Below, piece after piece: positions 24,792 to 33,164 of a stretch of DNA of 64,000 nt (its first letter is position 1; the number at the start of each line of letters is the position of its first letter). The position numbers and the translations under genes are program-made. Source of the stretch: Rathayibacter sp. SD072 (GTDB lineage: Bacteria; Actinomycetota; Actinomycetes; Actinomycetales; Microbacteriaceae); the NCBI RefSeq assembly GCF_017355185.1, contig NZ_JADILJ010000011.1, positions 1 through 64,000 on the forward strand, written 5' to 3'. The notes beneath the pieces were generated by a model that had not been told where the DNA came from, did no database searches, and was given only the letters and a program-made list of their open reading frames with translations.

Positions 24792-25581
24792 GCCGGTTGA
24801 TCCGATCGCCGGTGCTCGTCAGATCGACCGAGGCGGGCAGCCGGAGCGCCTCGATCACGCCGAGATCGGCGAGCGCGAGGATCCGGGCGACGAGCTCCTC
24901 CGAGCCGCCGATCAGCGTCGAGTCGAAGTCGATCTCGCTCGCGAGGTACCAGGCGCGGTCCTCCGGCCAGAGCGCGAGCGGGGTCTGGACGACCGTCCCG
25001 GTCGCGTCGGCGAACCCGTTGTCGCGAGCCCAGGTCGGCTCGGTGAGCACGCGGACGTCGAGCGCGAACAGAAGGCACTCGCGCTGCGGCAGGCGGATGC
25101 TTCCGGCCGCGGCGATCGCGGGGTGCTCGCGTCCCGTCGGTCGACCGTCGTCGTGCTCCTCGGGGAGCTCGTCCCCGCCGTCCGTCCGCCGGGCGGTGAC
25201 GACCCCGAAGGTTCCGAGCACGCCCGTCCCCTCCCAGAACGCCGCGGAGCACCGCTCGGAAGTCGTGGTGGCGCCGGCGAGGACATCGGCGATCGCCGCC
25301 AGCTCCTCGAGGTCGAGCTCCCCGAGCCGCGGGGCGCCGAACGTCCGGTCCTGGCCCGAGAGGTCGTCCCACTGGGCGAGCGGATGCAGCACCGTCCCTG
25401 CGCGCTCCGCGACCTCGCGCCACCTCAGCGGCTCCCCCGCGTCATCGGAGGCGGGATGCAGGATCCGCACGGCGGCCTCGAACAGCGGCGGAACGATGCC
25501 CTCGAACGTGGCGAACGGGCCCAGCGCGTCGAGCACCCAGCGGCCCCGCTCCGGGTCGGTCTCGGCGTGGAGGGCGCTCAT
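24784..25581 (-). CDS. Conserved hypothetical protein
   Basis: A 265-residue soluble protein that I do not recognise. Features are a helical N-terminal half (WVLDALGPFATFEGIVPPLFEAAVRIL, then LRWREVAERAGT) and a beta-rich C-terminal half (LFALDVRVLTEPTW, then DRAWYLASEIDFDSTLIGG), with no signal peptide or transmembrane segment. The C-terminal pattern resembles actinobacterial proteins of unknown function. TAGCCT sits six nt before the ATG, so the transcript may be leaderless. It forms a two-gene unit with the following hypothetical. Confidence 0.75.
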   Translation of the reverse strand: MSALHAETDPERGRWVLDALGPFATFEGIVPPLFEAAVRILHPASDDAGEPLRWREVAERAGTVLHPLAQWDDLSGQDRTFGAPRLGELDLEELAAIADVLAGATTTSERCSAAFWEGTGVLGTFGVVTARRTDGGDELPEEHDDGRPTGREHPAIAAAGSIRLPQRECLLFALDVRVLTEPTWARDNGFADATGTVVQTPLALWPEDRAWYLASEIDFDSTLIGGSEELVARILALADLGVIEALRLPASVDLTSTGDRINRRG

Positions 25582-25590
25582 CCGGTCAGG

Positions 25591-26919
25591 CTAGCGGCGC
25601 GAGACGAGTCCGGACAGGGCTGCGAAGGCGCGCTGGGGGCCGGTCGTCCCCGTGAGCTCCGCCGAGAGGGCGGCGAGCCGCTCCCGTCCCGTGTGGTCGG
25701 CGGCGAGCAGCCGCCGGGCCGCCGCGGCGATCGCCCCGGATCCGGCGCTGTTCGGGTCGAGCACCTCGGCGACTCCCGCGTCCTCGAGCGCCGCCGCGCC
25801 GGCGAACTGATCGGTCGAGAAGGGCAGCACCACGAGCGGCACGCCGGCGGTCATCGACTCGGTGACGCTGTTGTTGCCGCCGTGGGTGATCGCGAGAGCC
25901 GCGCGGCGCAGCAGCGTGACCTGCGGGAGGAACCCGCGCACCAGCCAGGTCGGGGGGAGCCCGCCCAGGGCCGAGCGATCCGTCGCGCCGGAGGCGAGTG
26001 CGACGCGCACCGGCCGGCCGTCGACCGACACGCCCGCGAGCGCCGACGCGACGCGCGCGAGCACGTCGTCGCGCACCGAGAGGAAGCTGCCGAAGCTCAC
26101 GTAGACGACCGGGTCGTCCGAGGCGGCGAGCCACTGCTCGACCTCGTCGTCGACCGGCTCGGAGCGGACGGCCGAGCCGAGGAAGGCGTGCGGAGGCAGC
26201 TGGGCGGTGCGCGCGGGGTCGTGCAGGCGGCCCGGGTAGTTCAGCAGCAGCACGTCGCCGGACTCGGCGAAGGCGTCCTGACTCGACGGGGCGGAGGGAT
26301 CCAGCGAGGCGAGGGCGGCGTTCCACTCGGCGGTGAACGCGTCGCGGACCTCGTGGCACAGGGCGCGCAGGTCGGCGAGCTCGTCCGGGTCGGGGGCGAA
26401 GGCGTCGGGCCAGACGGGCGGGAATCCGTAGACCTCGCCGGGCACCGTGAGGGCGGTCGGATGCCCGAGCACCACGTCGCCGTAGGGCACGCCGAGCGCG
26501 CGCAGCGCCACCCGGGCGGTGAAGGCGAGGTGGTCGGCGACGATCGCGTCGGGCTGCACCTCGTCGAGGATCTCGCGCAGCCGCGCAGCGACGCCCGCCG
26601 GATCCCACAGCAGATCGGTCAGCCGCTCCCGCGCCTGGTAGGCGAGGGTCGGGACCATGCCGCGCCGGGTGGCGTCGAAGAACCCGCGGAGCGAGGCGCC
26701 CTCGTCCGGGGCCTGCTCCTCGGCGCGGATCGTGCCGGGATTGGAGCCCCGGCCCAGTCGCAGCGGAACGTGCTCGAAGCCGAAGTCGTCCACGATCGAC
26801 CGCGTCGCGTCGCCCGTCGCCACGACCACCCGCTCCCCGGCGTCGCGCCAGGCGGTGCCGAGGGTCGCGAGCGGGAGCAGGTGGGAGGCGTAGTCCGGAC
26901 TCACGATCAGCAGGGTCAC
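25591..26919 (-). CDS. GT1-type (UGT/MGT) glycosyltransferase
   Basis: A 442-residue GT-B enzyme. The N-terminal acceptor half begins TLLIVSPDYASHLLPLATLG, and the C-terminal donor half carries VVYVSFGSFLSV and the nucleotide-sugar signature running from THGGNNSVTESMTAG through VPLVVLPFSTDQF. Members glycosylate small lipophilic acceptors such as macrolides, sterols or carotenoids. The GTG at 26919 overlaps the upstream HEAT-GT4 stop as GTGA, so the two are translationally coupled and probably act on one product. The acceptor is unknown. Confidence 0.87.
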   Translation of the reverse strand: MTLLIVSPDYASHLLPLATLGTAWRDAGERVVVATGDATRSIVDDFGFEHVPLRLGRGSNPGTIRAEEQAPDEGASLRGFFDATRRGMVPTLAYQARERLTDLLWDPAGVAARLREILDEVQPDAIVADHLAFTARVALRALGVPYGDVVLGHPTALTVPGEVYGFPPVWPDAFAPDPDELADLRALCHEVRDAFTAEWNAALASLDPSAPSSQDAFAESGDVLLLNYPGRLHDPARTAQLPPHAFLGSAVRSEPVDDEVEQWLAASDDPVVYVSFGSFLSVRDDVLARVASALAGVSVDGRPVRVALASGATDRSALGGLPPTWLVRGFLPQVTLLRRAALAITHGGNNSVTESMTAGVPLVVLPFSTDQFAGAAALEDAGVAEVLDPNSAGSGAIAAAARRLLAADHTGRERLAALSAELTGTTGPQRAFAALSGLVSRR

Positions 26920-29057
26920 GACGCTCCCAGCACGAGATCCGAGCGCAGCGGCCGCTCCTGGTCGGCCGTGGCGTGCGCGTAGACGCCCGAGAGGGCTCGC
27001 GCCATGGCCTCGATCGTGTACCGCTCGGCGACCATCGCGCGGCCTCGCTCCGAGGCGTCCTGGGCCAACGGACCGCCCGCCAGATCGAGGGCGTCCCCGG
27101 CGGCACCGGCCAGTGCGGCGCAGTCGGCGGTGTCGATCAGGAATCCGGTGACGCCGTCCTCGACATAGGTGACCGGACCGCCGGTCGCGGGAGCGACGAC
27201 GACGAGGCCCGCGGCGAGCGCCTCGAGCAGGGCGATGCCGAACTCCTCCTTCACGCTGGCGCAGACGTACGCGCCTCCCGGGGCGGCGAGACCCGGCCTG
27301 CCGTGCCGGACCGCGCCCAGCCACCGGGCGACCGTGCCGTTGGGCCGGTGACCGGCGAGCAGGAGACCCGCCGAGGAGCCGCCCGCGGCGCCGATGCGGT
27401 CGAGCTGCTCGCGCTCGTCCGGGCTGGGGTCGGCGAGATCGCCGCCCACCAGCACGAGGTTCGCGCGCCGGCGCAGCGACGGGTCGCCGGCCCACGCCTC
27501 GGCCAGGGCGGCCATGCCCTTGACCCGGTGCAGGCGGCCGACGCTGAGCAGCAGGGGCAGGCCGCGCCGCTCCTCCGGGAGCTCGCGGAGGAGCTCGTCG
27601 AGGGCCGAGAGGTCGTCGCCCGCGTCGAGCGCGACGGGCTCGCCCGCGGCGGCACTCCGCGCGGCCCGCTCGCCCCGCTCGACCAGGCGCACGTCGATCC
27701 CCTCGGGGACGATCGTGTGCCGCTCCGGATGCGCGGTGATGTCGATGCCGATCAGCTCGCGCATGCTCCGCTCCAGCTCCGCCCGCGGAAACAGGACGGT
27801 GTGGGCGGCATCGGCCGCGAGTCGCTGCACGAGGCGCACTCGGAACCAGAAGTGGTCCACGGCGTCGCGGTCGCCGAAGTCGGCCCGCGACAGAGCGCCG
27901 GAGGCGTCCAGGCCCGCGATGAGCGCGTGCGGATCCGGGGCGACGGTGAACACGACGGGGATCTCGAGCTCGCGGGCGACCGCGGCGGCGGCCAGCGACC
28001 CGACGTCGGCCATCCGCAGGTGCAGCACGTCGACCCGTCCTGCCGCGCTCAGGATCCGGCGGATCCCCCGCTCGGCCGCGACCCGGCGCGGCCAGGCCTC
28101 GGGCATGGGTACCGCGGGTCCCGCGAAGGGCACGGGCGCGAAGCCGTGGCCGGAGGATGGCAGCTCGGCGAGAGCGCGCTCCGCCTCGGCCGGTGTCCCG
28201 CGCGAGAGCGTGAGGACGCGCTCGATGCCGTCCTCGCCCTCGAGCGCGTCGCCGAGCCGGACCAGCAGCGTCGCGATGCCGCCGTTGTCCCCGGCGCCCA
28301 CTCGCGTGAGCGTGCCGTCGATGTCGGCGTGCACGAAGAGCTGCGCGATGGTCGGTCCCGCGTCAGAGACCGGAGCCGGAGCGTGGTCGAGGAGCGCGGT
28401 GCGCGCGATCGAGCCCAGCGCGCCGTCCAGTCCGGTCAGGCGCGACAGCAGCAGCTCGGCGTCGTCGGAGCGGCGCTCCCCGAGCGCGTCGATGGCCGCG
28501 GCCCGGGCGTCGAAGCCCTCGGCCTCGTCGGCGGCCACTTCGAGCAGGGTCCGCTCGGCGATCGCACCGGGCACGAGGCCCAGGGTCTCGACGACGCGCG
28601 AGCGGGCGCCGGGGTCGCGCTCGCCGATCAGCACGCCCTCGAGGGCGAGCGAGATCGGATCGGGCGTCGAGGGCGCCCACAGCAGCAGGGTGCGCTGGGC
28701 CAGCATGCCGGCGAAACCGCCCGCGCCGATCATCCGGAGCAGAGGGCCGACGGCGCTGGGGCGAGGGAGGCGTCCGCCGAACGCCCATGCCGCGTGCTCG
28801 CGGATGAAGGGCCGCTCATCGGCGAGCAGGCGCAGCAGCGCCAGATCGGCCTCCTCGTCGAAGACCTGGGCGAGCGAGTGCACCGCGGCGATGGCCGTCA
28901 GCTGGTCGGAGGGGTCGAGAGCGGCGCGGGTCAGCAGGCGCACCGCGCGACCGCCTCCGTCGCTGACCGCGGCGATGGTGAGCTCGTCGGCGGCCCGGAT
29001 CGCCTCGAGCAGGGTGGGCGCGCCGCGCACGGCATCGAGAACGGTCTGGGTGGCCAC
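26916..29057 (-). CDS. HEAT-repeat domain fused to a GT4 glycosyltransferase
   Basis: A 713-residue protein. Residues 1-225 are alpha-helical repeats of HEAT/armadillo type (LTAIAAVHSLAQVFDEEADLA, then FIREHAAWAFGG, VVETLGLVPGAIAE, AAAIDALGERRSDDAE). From about residue 237 there is a GT-B fold with LFVHADIDGTLTRVGAGDNGG (donor-loop glycine motif), VDVLHLRMADVGSLAAAAVA, LLLSVGRLHRVKGMAALAEAW and the GT4 signature KEEFGIALLEALAAGLVVVAPATGG. It resembles sucrose-synthase-type GT4 enzymes in layout, but the HEAT extension is unusual and may recruit a partner. Coupled to the GT1 gene downstream. Confidence 0.83.
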   Translation of the reverse strand: MATQTVLDAVRGAPTLLEAIRAADELTIAAVSDGGGRAVRLLTRAALDPSDQLTAIAAVHSLAQVFDEEADLALLRLLADERPFIREHAAWAFGGRLPRPSAVGPLLRMIGAGGFAGMLAQRTLLLWAPSTPDPISLALEGVLIGERDPGARSRVVETLGLVPGAIAERTLLEVAADEAEGFDARAAAIDALGERRSDDAELLLSRLTGLDGALGSIARTALLDHAPAPVSDAGPTIAQLFVHADIDGTLTRVGAGDNGGIATLLVRLGDALEGEDGIERVLTLSRGTPAEAERALAELPSSGHGFAPVPFAGPAVPMPEAWPRRVAAERGIRRILSAAGRVDVLHLRMADVGSLAAAAVARELEIPVVFTVAPDPHALIAGLDASGALSRADFGDRDAVDHFWFRVRLVQRLAADAAHTVLFPRAELERSMRELIGIDITAHPERHTIVPEGIDVRLVERGERAARSAAAGEPVALDAGDDLSALDELLRELPEERRGLPLLLSVGRLHRVKGMAALAEAWAGDPSLRRRANLVLVGGDLADPSPDEREQLDRIGAAGGSSAGLLLAGHRPNGTVARWLGAVRHGRPGLAAPGGAYVCASVKEEFGIALLEALAAGLVVVAPATGGPVTYVEDGVTGFLIDTADCAALAGAAGDALDLAGGPLAQDASERGRAMVAERYTIEAMARALSGVYAHATADQERPLRSDLVLGAS

Positions 29058-29282
29058 GGTTCACCTGGTCTCGTCGGGGCGGATGGGGCGGCACCTCCGC
29101 ACCGCTCGTCCTTCGGAGCCCTCGGGCTCGACGGATCGCGGTATCGGCGGACCGAGTACGAGCATGCCGGGGCGAGCGCTGGGATTTCACCACTTGCGGA
29201 CACCCCCGGACTGTGCGCACTGTCAAGGGGGTACCGCCTCCGATCCGCGTCCTCCACGCGCGCGTGGAGGCGCGGGACGTGC

Positions 29283-30272
29283 TCAGGAGCGCCGGGTCCA
29301 CTCCAGCAGCCGGTCCACCGGCCAGGTGGTCACGATCCGCTCCTCGGGCACGCCGAGCCGCTCGGCGCGCTCGGCCCCGTAGTCCAGCAGGCCGAGCTGG
29401 CCCGGAGCGTGCGCGTCGCTGTCGATCGAGAAGAGGCAGCCCGCGTCCAGAGCCAGGGCGATCAGCTCGTCCGGCGGGTCCTCCCGCTCGGGCCGGGAGT
29501 TGATCTCGACGGCCGTCCCGTGATCGGCGCACGCGCGGAAGACGGCGACGGCGTCGAACTCCGACGGCGGACGGGTGCCCCGCTCCCCGCCGACGAGCCT
29601 GCCGGTGACGTGCCCGAGCACGTCCGTCCGCGGATCGGACGCCGCCGCGACCAGGCGCGCCGTCATCTCGCGCCGCGGGGTCCGCAGCTTCGAGTGCGCG
29701 CTCGCCACGACGACGTCGAGGCGGTCGAGCAGCTCCGGCGTCTGATCGAGCGAGCCGTCCTCGAGCACGTCGACCTCGATCCCGCTCAGCAGACGGAGCG
29801 GCCCGGTGTCGAGGGTCGCGAGGTGGGCGAGCTGCTCCTCGAGGCGGTCTGCGCTGAGGCCGTGCGCGACGCGCAGACGAGGGGAGTGATCGGTCAGCGC
29901 CAGGTACTCGTGCCCGAGCGCGCGGGCCGCGTCCGCCATCGCGAGGATCGGAGTCGCGCCGTCCGACCACTCGCTGTGGCTGTGCAGATCGCCCCGCAGT
30001 CTGCCGCGCAGGGCGCTCGTCGGCAGCGGGTCGCTCCCGCGCAGGTCGGCGAGGTAGTCCGGCACCCGACCTTCCCGCGCCTGGCTGATCACGGTGAAGG
30101 TCGTGTCCCCGATCCCGGCCGCGCGGCGGACGGCACCGAGATCCTCGCGCTCGGCCTCCGTCATGCCCTCGAGCACTGCGATCGCCTTGCGGAACGCCTT
30201 GGCGCGGTACTTCGAGGCGCGCTCCCGCTCGAGCAGTGTCGCGATCTCGTGCAGTGCGTCGAGGGGATCCAT
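29283..30272 (-). CDS. PHP-domain phosphoesterase with PolX-like helical N-terminus
   Basis: A 329-residue protein. Residues 1-80 are helical with YRAKAFRKAIAVLEGM and AAGIGDTTFTVI, matching the helix-hairpin region of family-X polymerase/PolX proteins. Residues 90-325 form a PHP domain with metal ligands in DLHSHSEWSDG, LALTDHS, GIEVDVLEDG, VVASAHS, VLGHVTGR, EINS and SIDSDAHAP. It lacks the polymerase domain, so the expected activity is 3'-5' exonuclease or histidinol-phosphatase-like hydrolysis. It is transcribed toward the glycosyltransferase operon, with a 225-bp gap holding a minus-strand TTGACA (29226-29221). Confidence 0.85.
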   Translation of the reverse strand: MDPLDALHEIATLLERERASKYRAKAFRKAIAVLEGMTEAEREDLGAVRRAAGIGDTTFTVISQAREGRVPDYLADLRGSDPLPTSALRGRLRGDLHSHSEWSDGATPILAMADAARALGHEYLALTDHSPRLRVAHGLSADRLEEQLAHLATLDTGPLRLLSGIEVDVLEDGSLDQTPELLDRLDVVVASAHSKLRTPRREMTARLVAAASDPRTDVLGHVTGRLVGGERGTRPPSEFDAVAVFRACADHGTAVEINSRPEREDPPDELIALALDAGCLFSIDSDAHAPGQLGLLDYGAERAERLGVPEERIVTTWPVDRLLEWTRRS

Positions 30273-30311
30273 GTCCCCCGGTCTAGCAGACGCGGTCGCC
30301 CGTGCGGGGGA

Positions 30312-31076
30312 TCACCCTCGGCGCTCGACCAGCGCCCGCAGCGCGTCCCGCACGAACCGTGCGCCCGCGACCCCGCCGTAGGCCGCGGCGAAGCGCTCGT
30401 CCTCGACGTACATCGCGCCGAGTCCGAGCAGGTACTCGTCACTCGGCCCGCCCGTCGCGTCCCGAGGCGTGCCCGGCACCTCGGCCAGCCATGCGCGGTG
30501 CCGCTCGGCGAGTGCGAGCGCCTCCTCCCCCTCCGGATCCGCTCCGCTCGCCGCCGCGGCGGTCCACGCGCCGGCCAGGTCCGCCTGCCTCCGGCGCCAC
30601 TGCTCCCGCTGCTCCTCGCTCATCGAGCGCCACCAGCGGTCGCCGTCGGCGTAGGCCGGCGCACCCCAGCGGCGCTCCACCTCCTCGCGGTGCTCCGCGT
30701 GGTCGAACCCGTCGAACATCTCCTCGGCCATGGGCCCTGTCCCCTCCTTCATCGTCCCGACGGTCCCGGCGACCGCTCGGATGCGGCGGTCCAGCCGCCG
30801 CCGCTCCTCCCGCAGGACGTCGAGGTGCCGCTCCAGAGCGGTCACGGGCTCGGTGTCGCGCCGGAGGATCTCCCCGATCTCGGCCAGCCCGAGACCGAGG
30901 TCGCGCAGCAGCAGGATCCGCTGCAGCGTCACGAGCGCGGCGGCGTCGTAGTAGCGGTACCCGTTCGCCCCCACCCGGCTCGGCGGCAGGAGCCCCTGGG
31001 CTCCGTAGTGCCGCAGCGTCCGGCTGGTCGTTCCCGCCAGGCGCGCCACCTCGTGCACCGACCACTCCCGCTCCAC
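30312..31076 (-). CDS. MerR-family regulator with TipAS-type ligand domain
   Basis: A 254-residue regulator. Residues 1-70 form the MerR winged helix (WSVHEVARLAGTTSRTLRHYGAQGLLPPSRVGANGYRYYDAAAL), followed by a dimerisation helix (ERHLDVLREERRRLDRRI). Residues 125-254 fit the TipAS antibiotic-binding domain (MFDGFDHAEHREEVERRWG; WAWR-like helices; YVEDERFAAAYGG). Such proteins sense thiopeptides or other drugs and activate export or binding genes. The GTG start at 31076 has AAGGAGG five nt upstream. It is divergent from the DUF4097/PadR operon. The regulated target is not evident. Confidence 0.88.
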   Translation of the reverse strand: MEREWSVHEVARLAGTTSRTLRHYGAQGLLPPSRVGANGYRYYDAAALVTLQRILLLRDLGLGLAEIGEILRRDTEPVTALERHLDVLREERRRLDRRIRAVAGTVGTMKEGTGPMAEEMFDGFDHAEHREEVERRWGAPAYADGDRWWRSMSEEQREQWRRRQADLAGAWTAAAASGADPEGEEALALAERHRAWLAEVPGTPRDATGGPSDEYLLGLGAMYVEDERFAAAYGGVAGARFVRDALRALVERRG

Positions 31077-31206
31077 CGCGCCCTCCTTCCTCCGCCCGCC
31101 GACCGGATCCGGCGGCGGTGGAAGCGACGGTACGGGTTGACGCGGCGTCAGAGTCAAGACGGCCGGAACTGCGGACTCGCTGAGCGGTCTTGCCCCTCCG
31201 ATGAGT

Positions 31207-31246
31207 CGAGATATATCGTGACTTCCACCACTCGCGATATATCGCG
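31207..31246. promoter_or_regulatory. Two ATATAT palindromes, probable PadR operator
   Basis: CGCGATATATCGCG (31233-31246) is a perfect 14-bp palindrome. CGAGATATATCGTG (31207-31220) is a second copy with two arm differences, centred 26 bp upstream. They lie 46-85 bp before the DUF4097 start, whose operon ends with a PadR repressor. Similar AT-rich palindromes are known PadR sites, so autoregulation is inferred. They are the most AT-rich bases for hundreds of bp. Confidence 0.7.
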
Positions 31247-31291
31247 TTACACGCAAGGGCTCCTCACCGGGGCCGGAAGAAGGAGGAGCTC

Positions 31292-32200
31292 ATGTCGCTC
31301 GAGAAATGGCTCGTGCAGGCGGGCGAGTCGAAGGTCATCGACCTCGACGTCGTCCGCTCGGTCAAGATCGCCCTCGTGGGCGGCCAGATCGACGTCATCG
31401 CGCACGACGAGCCGACGGCTCGCGTCGAGGTGCACAGCGTCGGCGGCCGCGCGCTCAAGGTCTCGATGGAGGGCGACCGCCTCGAGATCGACCACGTGCA
31501 GCTGCGTTGGGACTCGATCGTCGAGGTCGTGAAGGGACTGGGCCGTCGCGGCGATCGCGCCGACATCAGCCTGCTCGTCCCCCGCGGCGTGGCTCTCAAG
31601 TTCGACACCGTCTCGGCCGACGGGCTCGTCTCGGGCCTGCACAGCGACGCCCGCATCTCGACCGTCGGCGGCGACGTCGTGGTCGACGGACTGCACGGCG
31701 ACATCGACGTGAACACCGTCCACGGCGAGCTCTCGGTGCGCAACCACACCGGGCGCGTCACGGCGCACACCGTCTCGGGCGACGTCACCGCGGCCGGAGA
31801 GCTCACGCGCTTCTCGGTCGACGGAGTCTCGGGCAGCGTCTTCGTCGACGCCGAGGGCACTCCCGACCAGATCCAGGCCAACACCGTCAGCGGCGACCTC
31901 ACCGTCCGCGTCGACGAGGGCCTGGGCGCCCGCTACCGCATCAACACCGTCTCGGGCACTCTCCAGCTCGACGGCTCGGTCGTGCGCGGCACCTTCGGCC
32001 GCGGCTACACCTCGACCACCGGCTCGCTCGACTCGAAGTGGGTCGACATCGCCGCCAACTCGGTCACGGGAGACGTGACCGTCGTGCGCCGCAGCCCCGT
32101 CACCGCCTCCGCCCCGAGCAGCGAGAGCGCAGGCTGGGGCTCGCCCGACGCCGGCACCTCGACCGACGACCAGCGCCCCGTCGACGGAGGTGCCCTGTGA
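31292..32200 (+). CDS. DUF4097-family beta-strand repeat protein
   Basis: A 302-residue protein without signal peptide or membrane helix. From residue 15 on it is a right-handed beta-helix-like series of short repeats (ISTVGGDVVVDGLHGDIDVNTVHGELSV; VTAHTVSGDVTAAGE; IQANTVSGDLTV; YRINTVSGTLQLDG), the hallmark of DUF4097 putative adhesins. The last 35 residues are Ser/Pro/Asp-rich. The gene sits behind the ATATAT operators, has AGGAGG upstream of its ATG, and overlaps the PadR gene by GTGA. From family knowledge these proteins pair with PadR-like regulators in envelope-stress loci; the precise function is unknown. Confidence 0.87.
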   Translation: MSLEKWLVQAGESKVIDLDVVRSVKIALVGGQIDVIAHDEPTARVEVHSVGGRALKVSMEGDRLEIDHVQLRWDSIVEVVKGLGRRGDRADISLLVPRGVALKFDTVSADGLVSGLHSDARISTVGGDVVVDGLHGDIDVNTVHGELSVRNHTGRVTAHTVSGDVTAAGELTRFSVDGVSGSVFVDAEGTPDQIQANTVSGDLTVRVDEGLGARYRINTVSGTLQLDGSVVRGTFGRGYTSTTGSLDSKWVDIAANSVTGDVTVVRRSPVTASAPSSESAGWGSPDAGTSTDDQRPVDGGAL

Positions 32201-32886
32201 GCCCCGTCTTCGCGCACGGACGCCTGCGCCTCTACCTGCTCAGCCTCCTCGCCGAGGCCCCCAAGCACGGCTACGAGCTGATCCAGGCTCTGAGCGACCG
32301 GTTCGGCGGCACCTACGCGCCGAGCGCCGGCACGGTGTACCCGCGCCTCGCGAAGCTCGAGGAGGAGGGCCTCGTGACGAAGGAGGCCGACGGCCGCAAG
32401 ACCGTCTACTCCATCACCGACGACGGCCGCGCCGAGCTCGCGAACCGGGCGACGGACCTGGGCGACATCGAGGACGAGCTGACGGACTCGGTCCGCCGTC
32501 TCGCCGACGAGGTCCGCCTGGGCGTCGCGGAGGCGATGAAGAGCCTCCGCGCTGACCTCGCCAGCGCCGCCCGCGACGCGCGGGGCGACCGGGGCGACCG
32601 CGGGGAGTCCCGCACTCCCGAGCACTCGTCGGAGCAGCCGCCGCGCACGCAGGACGAGCCGACCGCCGAGCCCGCCCGCGAGCCGATGCCCGCTCCGACC
32701 GATGCGCGCACGGCGTCGCGTCTCGCGCTCCGCGACGCGGAGGTGCTGCTCACCGAGTTCCGCGACGAGCTGCGCGCCGAGCTGCGGACGGCCGCCTCGC
32801 GCGGTGACGTCACTCCCGAGAGCGTCGACGCCCTGCGCACCGCGCTCGAGCAGGCGCGCACCGCGGTCCGCTCGACCCTGGACTGA
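32197..32886 (+). CDS. PadR-family repressor with extended C-terminal region
   Basis: A 229-residue regulator. Residues 1-85 form the PadR winged helix (GRLRLYLLSLLAEAPKHGYELIQALSDRFGG, then PSAGTVYPRLAKLEEEGLVTKE). Residues 90-130 are a helical dimerisation segment. A disordered Arg/Asp/Pro-rich linker (about 130-172) leads to a terminal helix pair (RLALRDAEVLLTEFRDELRAEL). Start is GTG at 32197, coupled to the DUF4097 stop. It probably represses its own operon through the palindromes at 31207-31246. Confidence 0.88.
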   Translation: MSPVFAHGRLRLYLLSLLAEAPKHGYELIQALSDRFGGTYAPSAGTVYPRLAKLEEEGLVTKEADGRKTVYSITDDGRAELANRATDLGDIEDELTDSVRRLADEVRLGVAEAMKSLRADLASAARDARGDRGDRGESRTPEHSSEQPPRTQDEPTAEPAREPMPAPTDARTASRLALRDAEVLLTEFRDELRAELRTAASRGDVTPESVDALRTALEQARTAVRSTLD

Positions 32887-32899
32887 CCCGCACCACCAC

Positions 32900-32941
32900 C
32901 GCTGATGGCGGGGATCCCTCCCGGGGTCCCCGCCATCAGCG
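32900..32941. terminator. Perfect 15-bp hairpin ending the DUF4097/PadR operon
   Basis: CGCTGATGGCGGGGA (32900-32914) pairs with 32927-32941 over 12 nt, 13 bp past the padR stop codon. Good terminator candidate. Confidence 0.75.
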
Positions 32942-32995
32942 CGTCCGCTACCGAGTCCTCCCAGACCCGCCCCGCACACCCTCGAGAACACCCCT

Positions 32996-33052
32996 CGAGA
33001 CGCCACCCCGGTCTGCGCTACGCCGCGCAGGGCGCACCGGAGCGGCATCCCG
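32996..33052. repeat. Degenerate copy of dispersed hairpin family 1
   Basis: CGAGACGCCACCCCGGT (32996-33012) and its imperfect inverse (33036-33052) keep the GATGCCACTCCGGT-type arms of the element at 3784-3840, here with an inner CTGCGC-GCGCAG stem. It occurs between the padR terminator and the promoter of the next operon. Confidence 0.6.
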
Positions 33053-33079
33053 CACAAAGGCTTCCCGCCACCACCCCCC

Positions 33080-33117
33080 TTGCGCTCCCCTCGATCCGGA
33101 CTATATTTCCTATAGGA
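33080..33117 (+). promoter_or_regulatory. Promoter with overlapping TCCTATAGGA operator
   Basis: TTGCGC (33080-33085) and TATATT (33102-33107) form a -35/-10 pair with a 16-bp spacer. Immediately downstream, TCCTATAGGA (33108-33117) is a perfect palindrome covering the expected transcription start, a typical repressor position. The identical palindrome occurs at 57803-57812 before the operon that encodes a GntR/FCD regulator. I infer that this GntR protein controls both operons. Confidence 0.7.
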
Positions 33118-33164
33118 TCTTTTGTGCGTCCAGAGCCGGGCGCACCGAGTGCGAGGGAGCACGG

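Noticed and set aside
26973-27351. Possible small plus-strand gene near the end of the HEAT-GT4 gene
   Set aside because: It lies wholly antisense to conserved GT4 motifs, with no promoter or ribosome site.
26973-31532. A plus-strand open frame of about 1,500 codons across several minus-strand genes
   Set aside because: It is antisense to the GT1/GT4, PHP and MerR genes, is rich in Arg/Gly/Gln with no domain, and arises from high GC content at third positions of the real genes.
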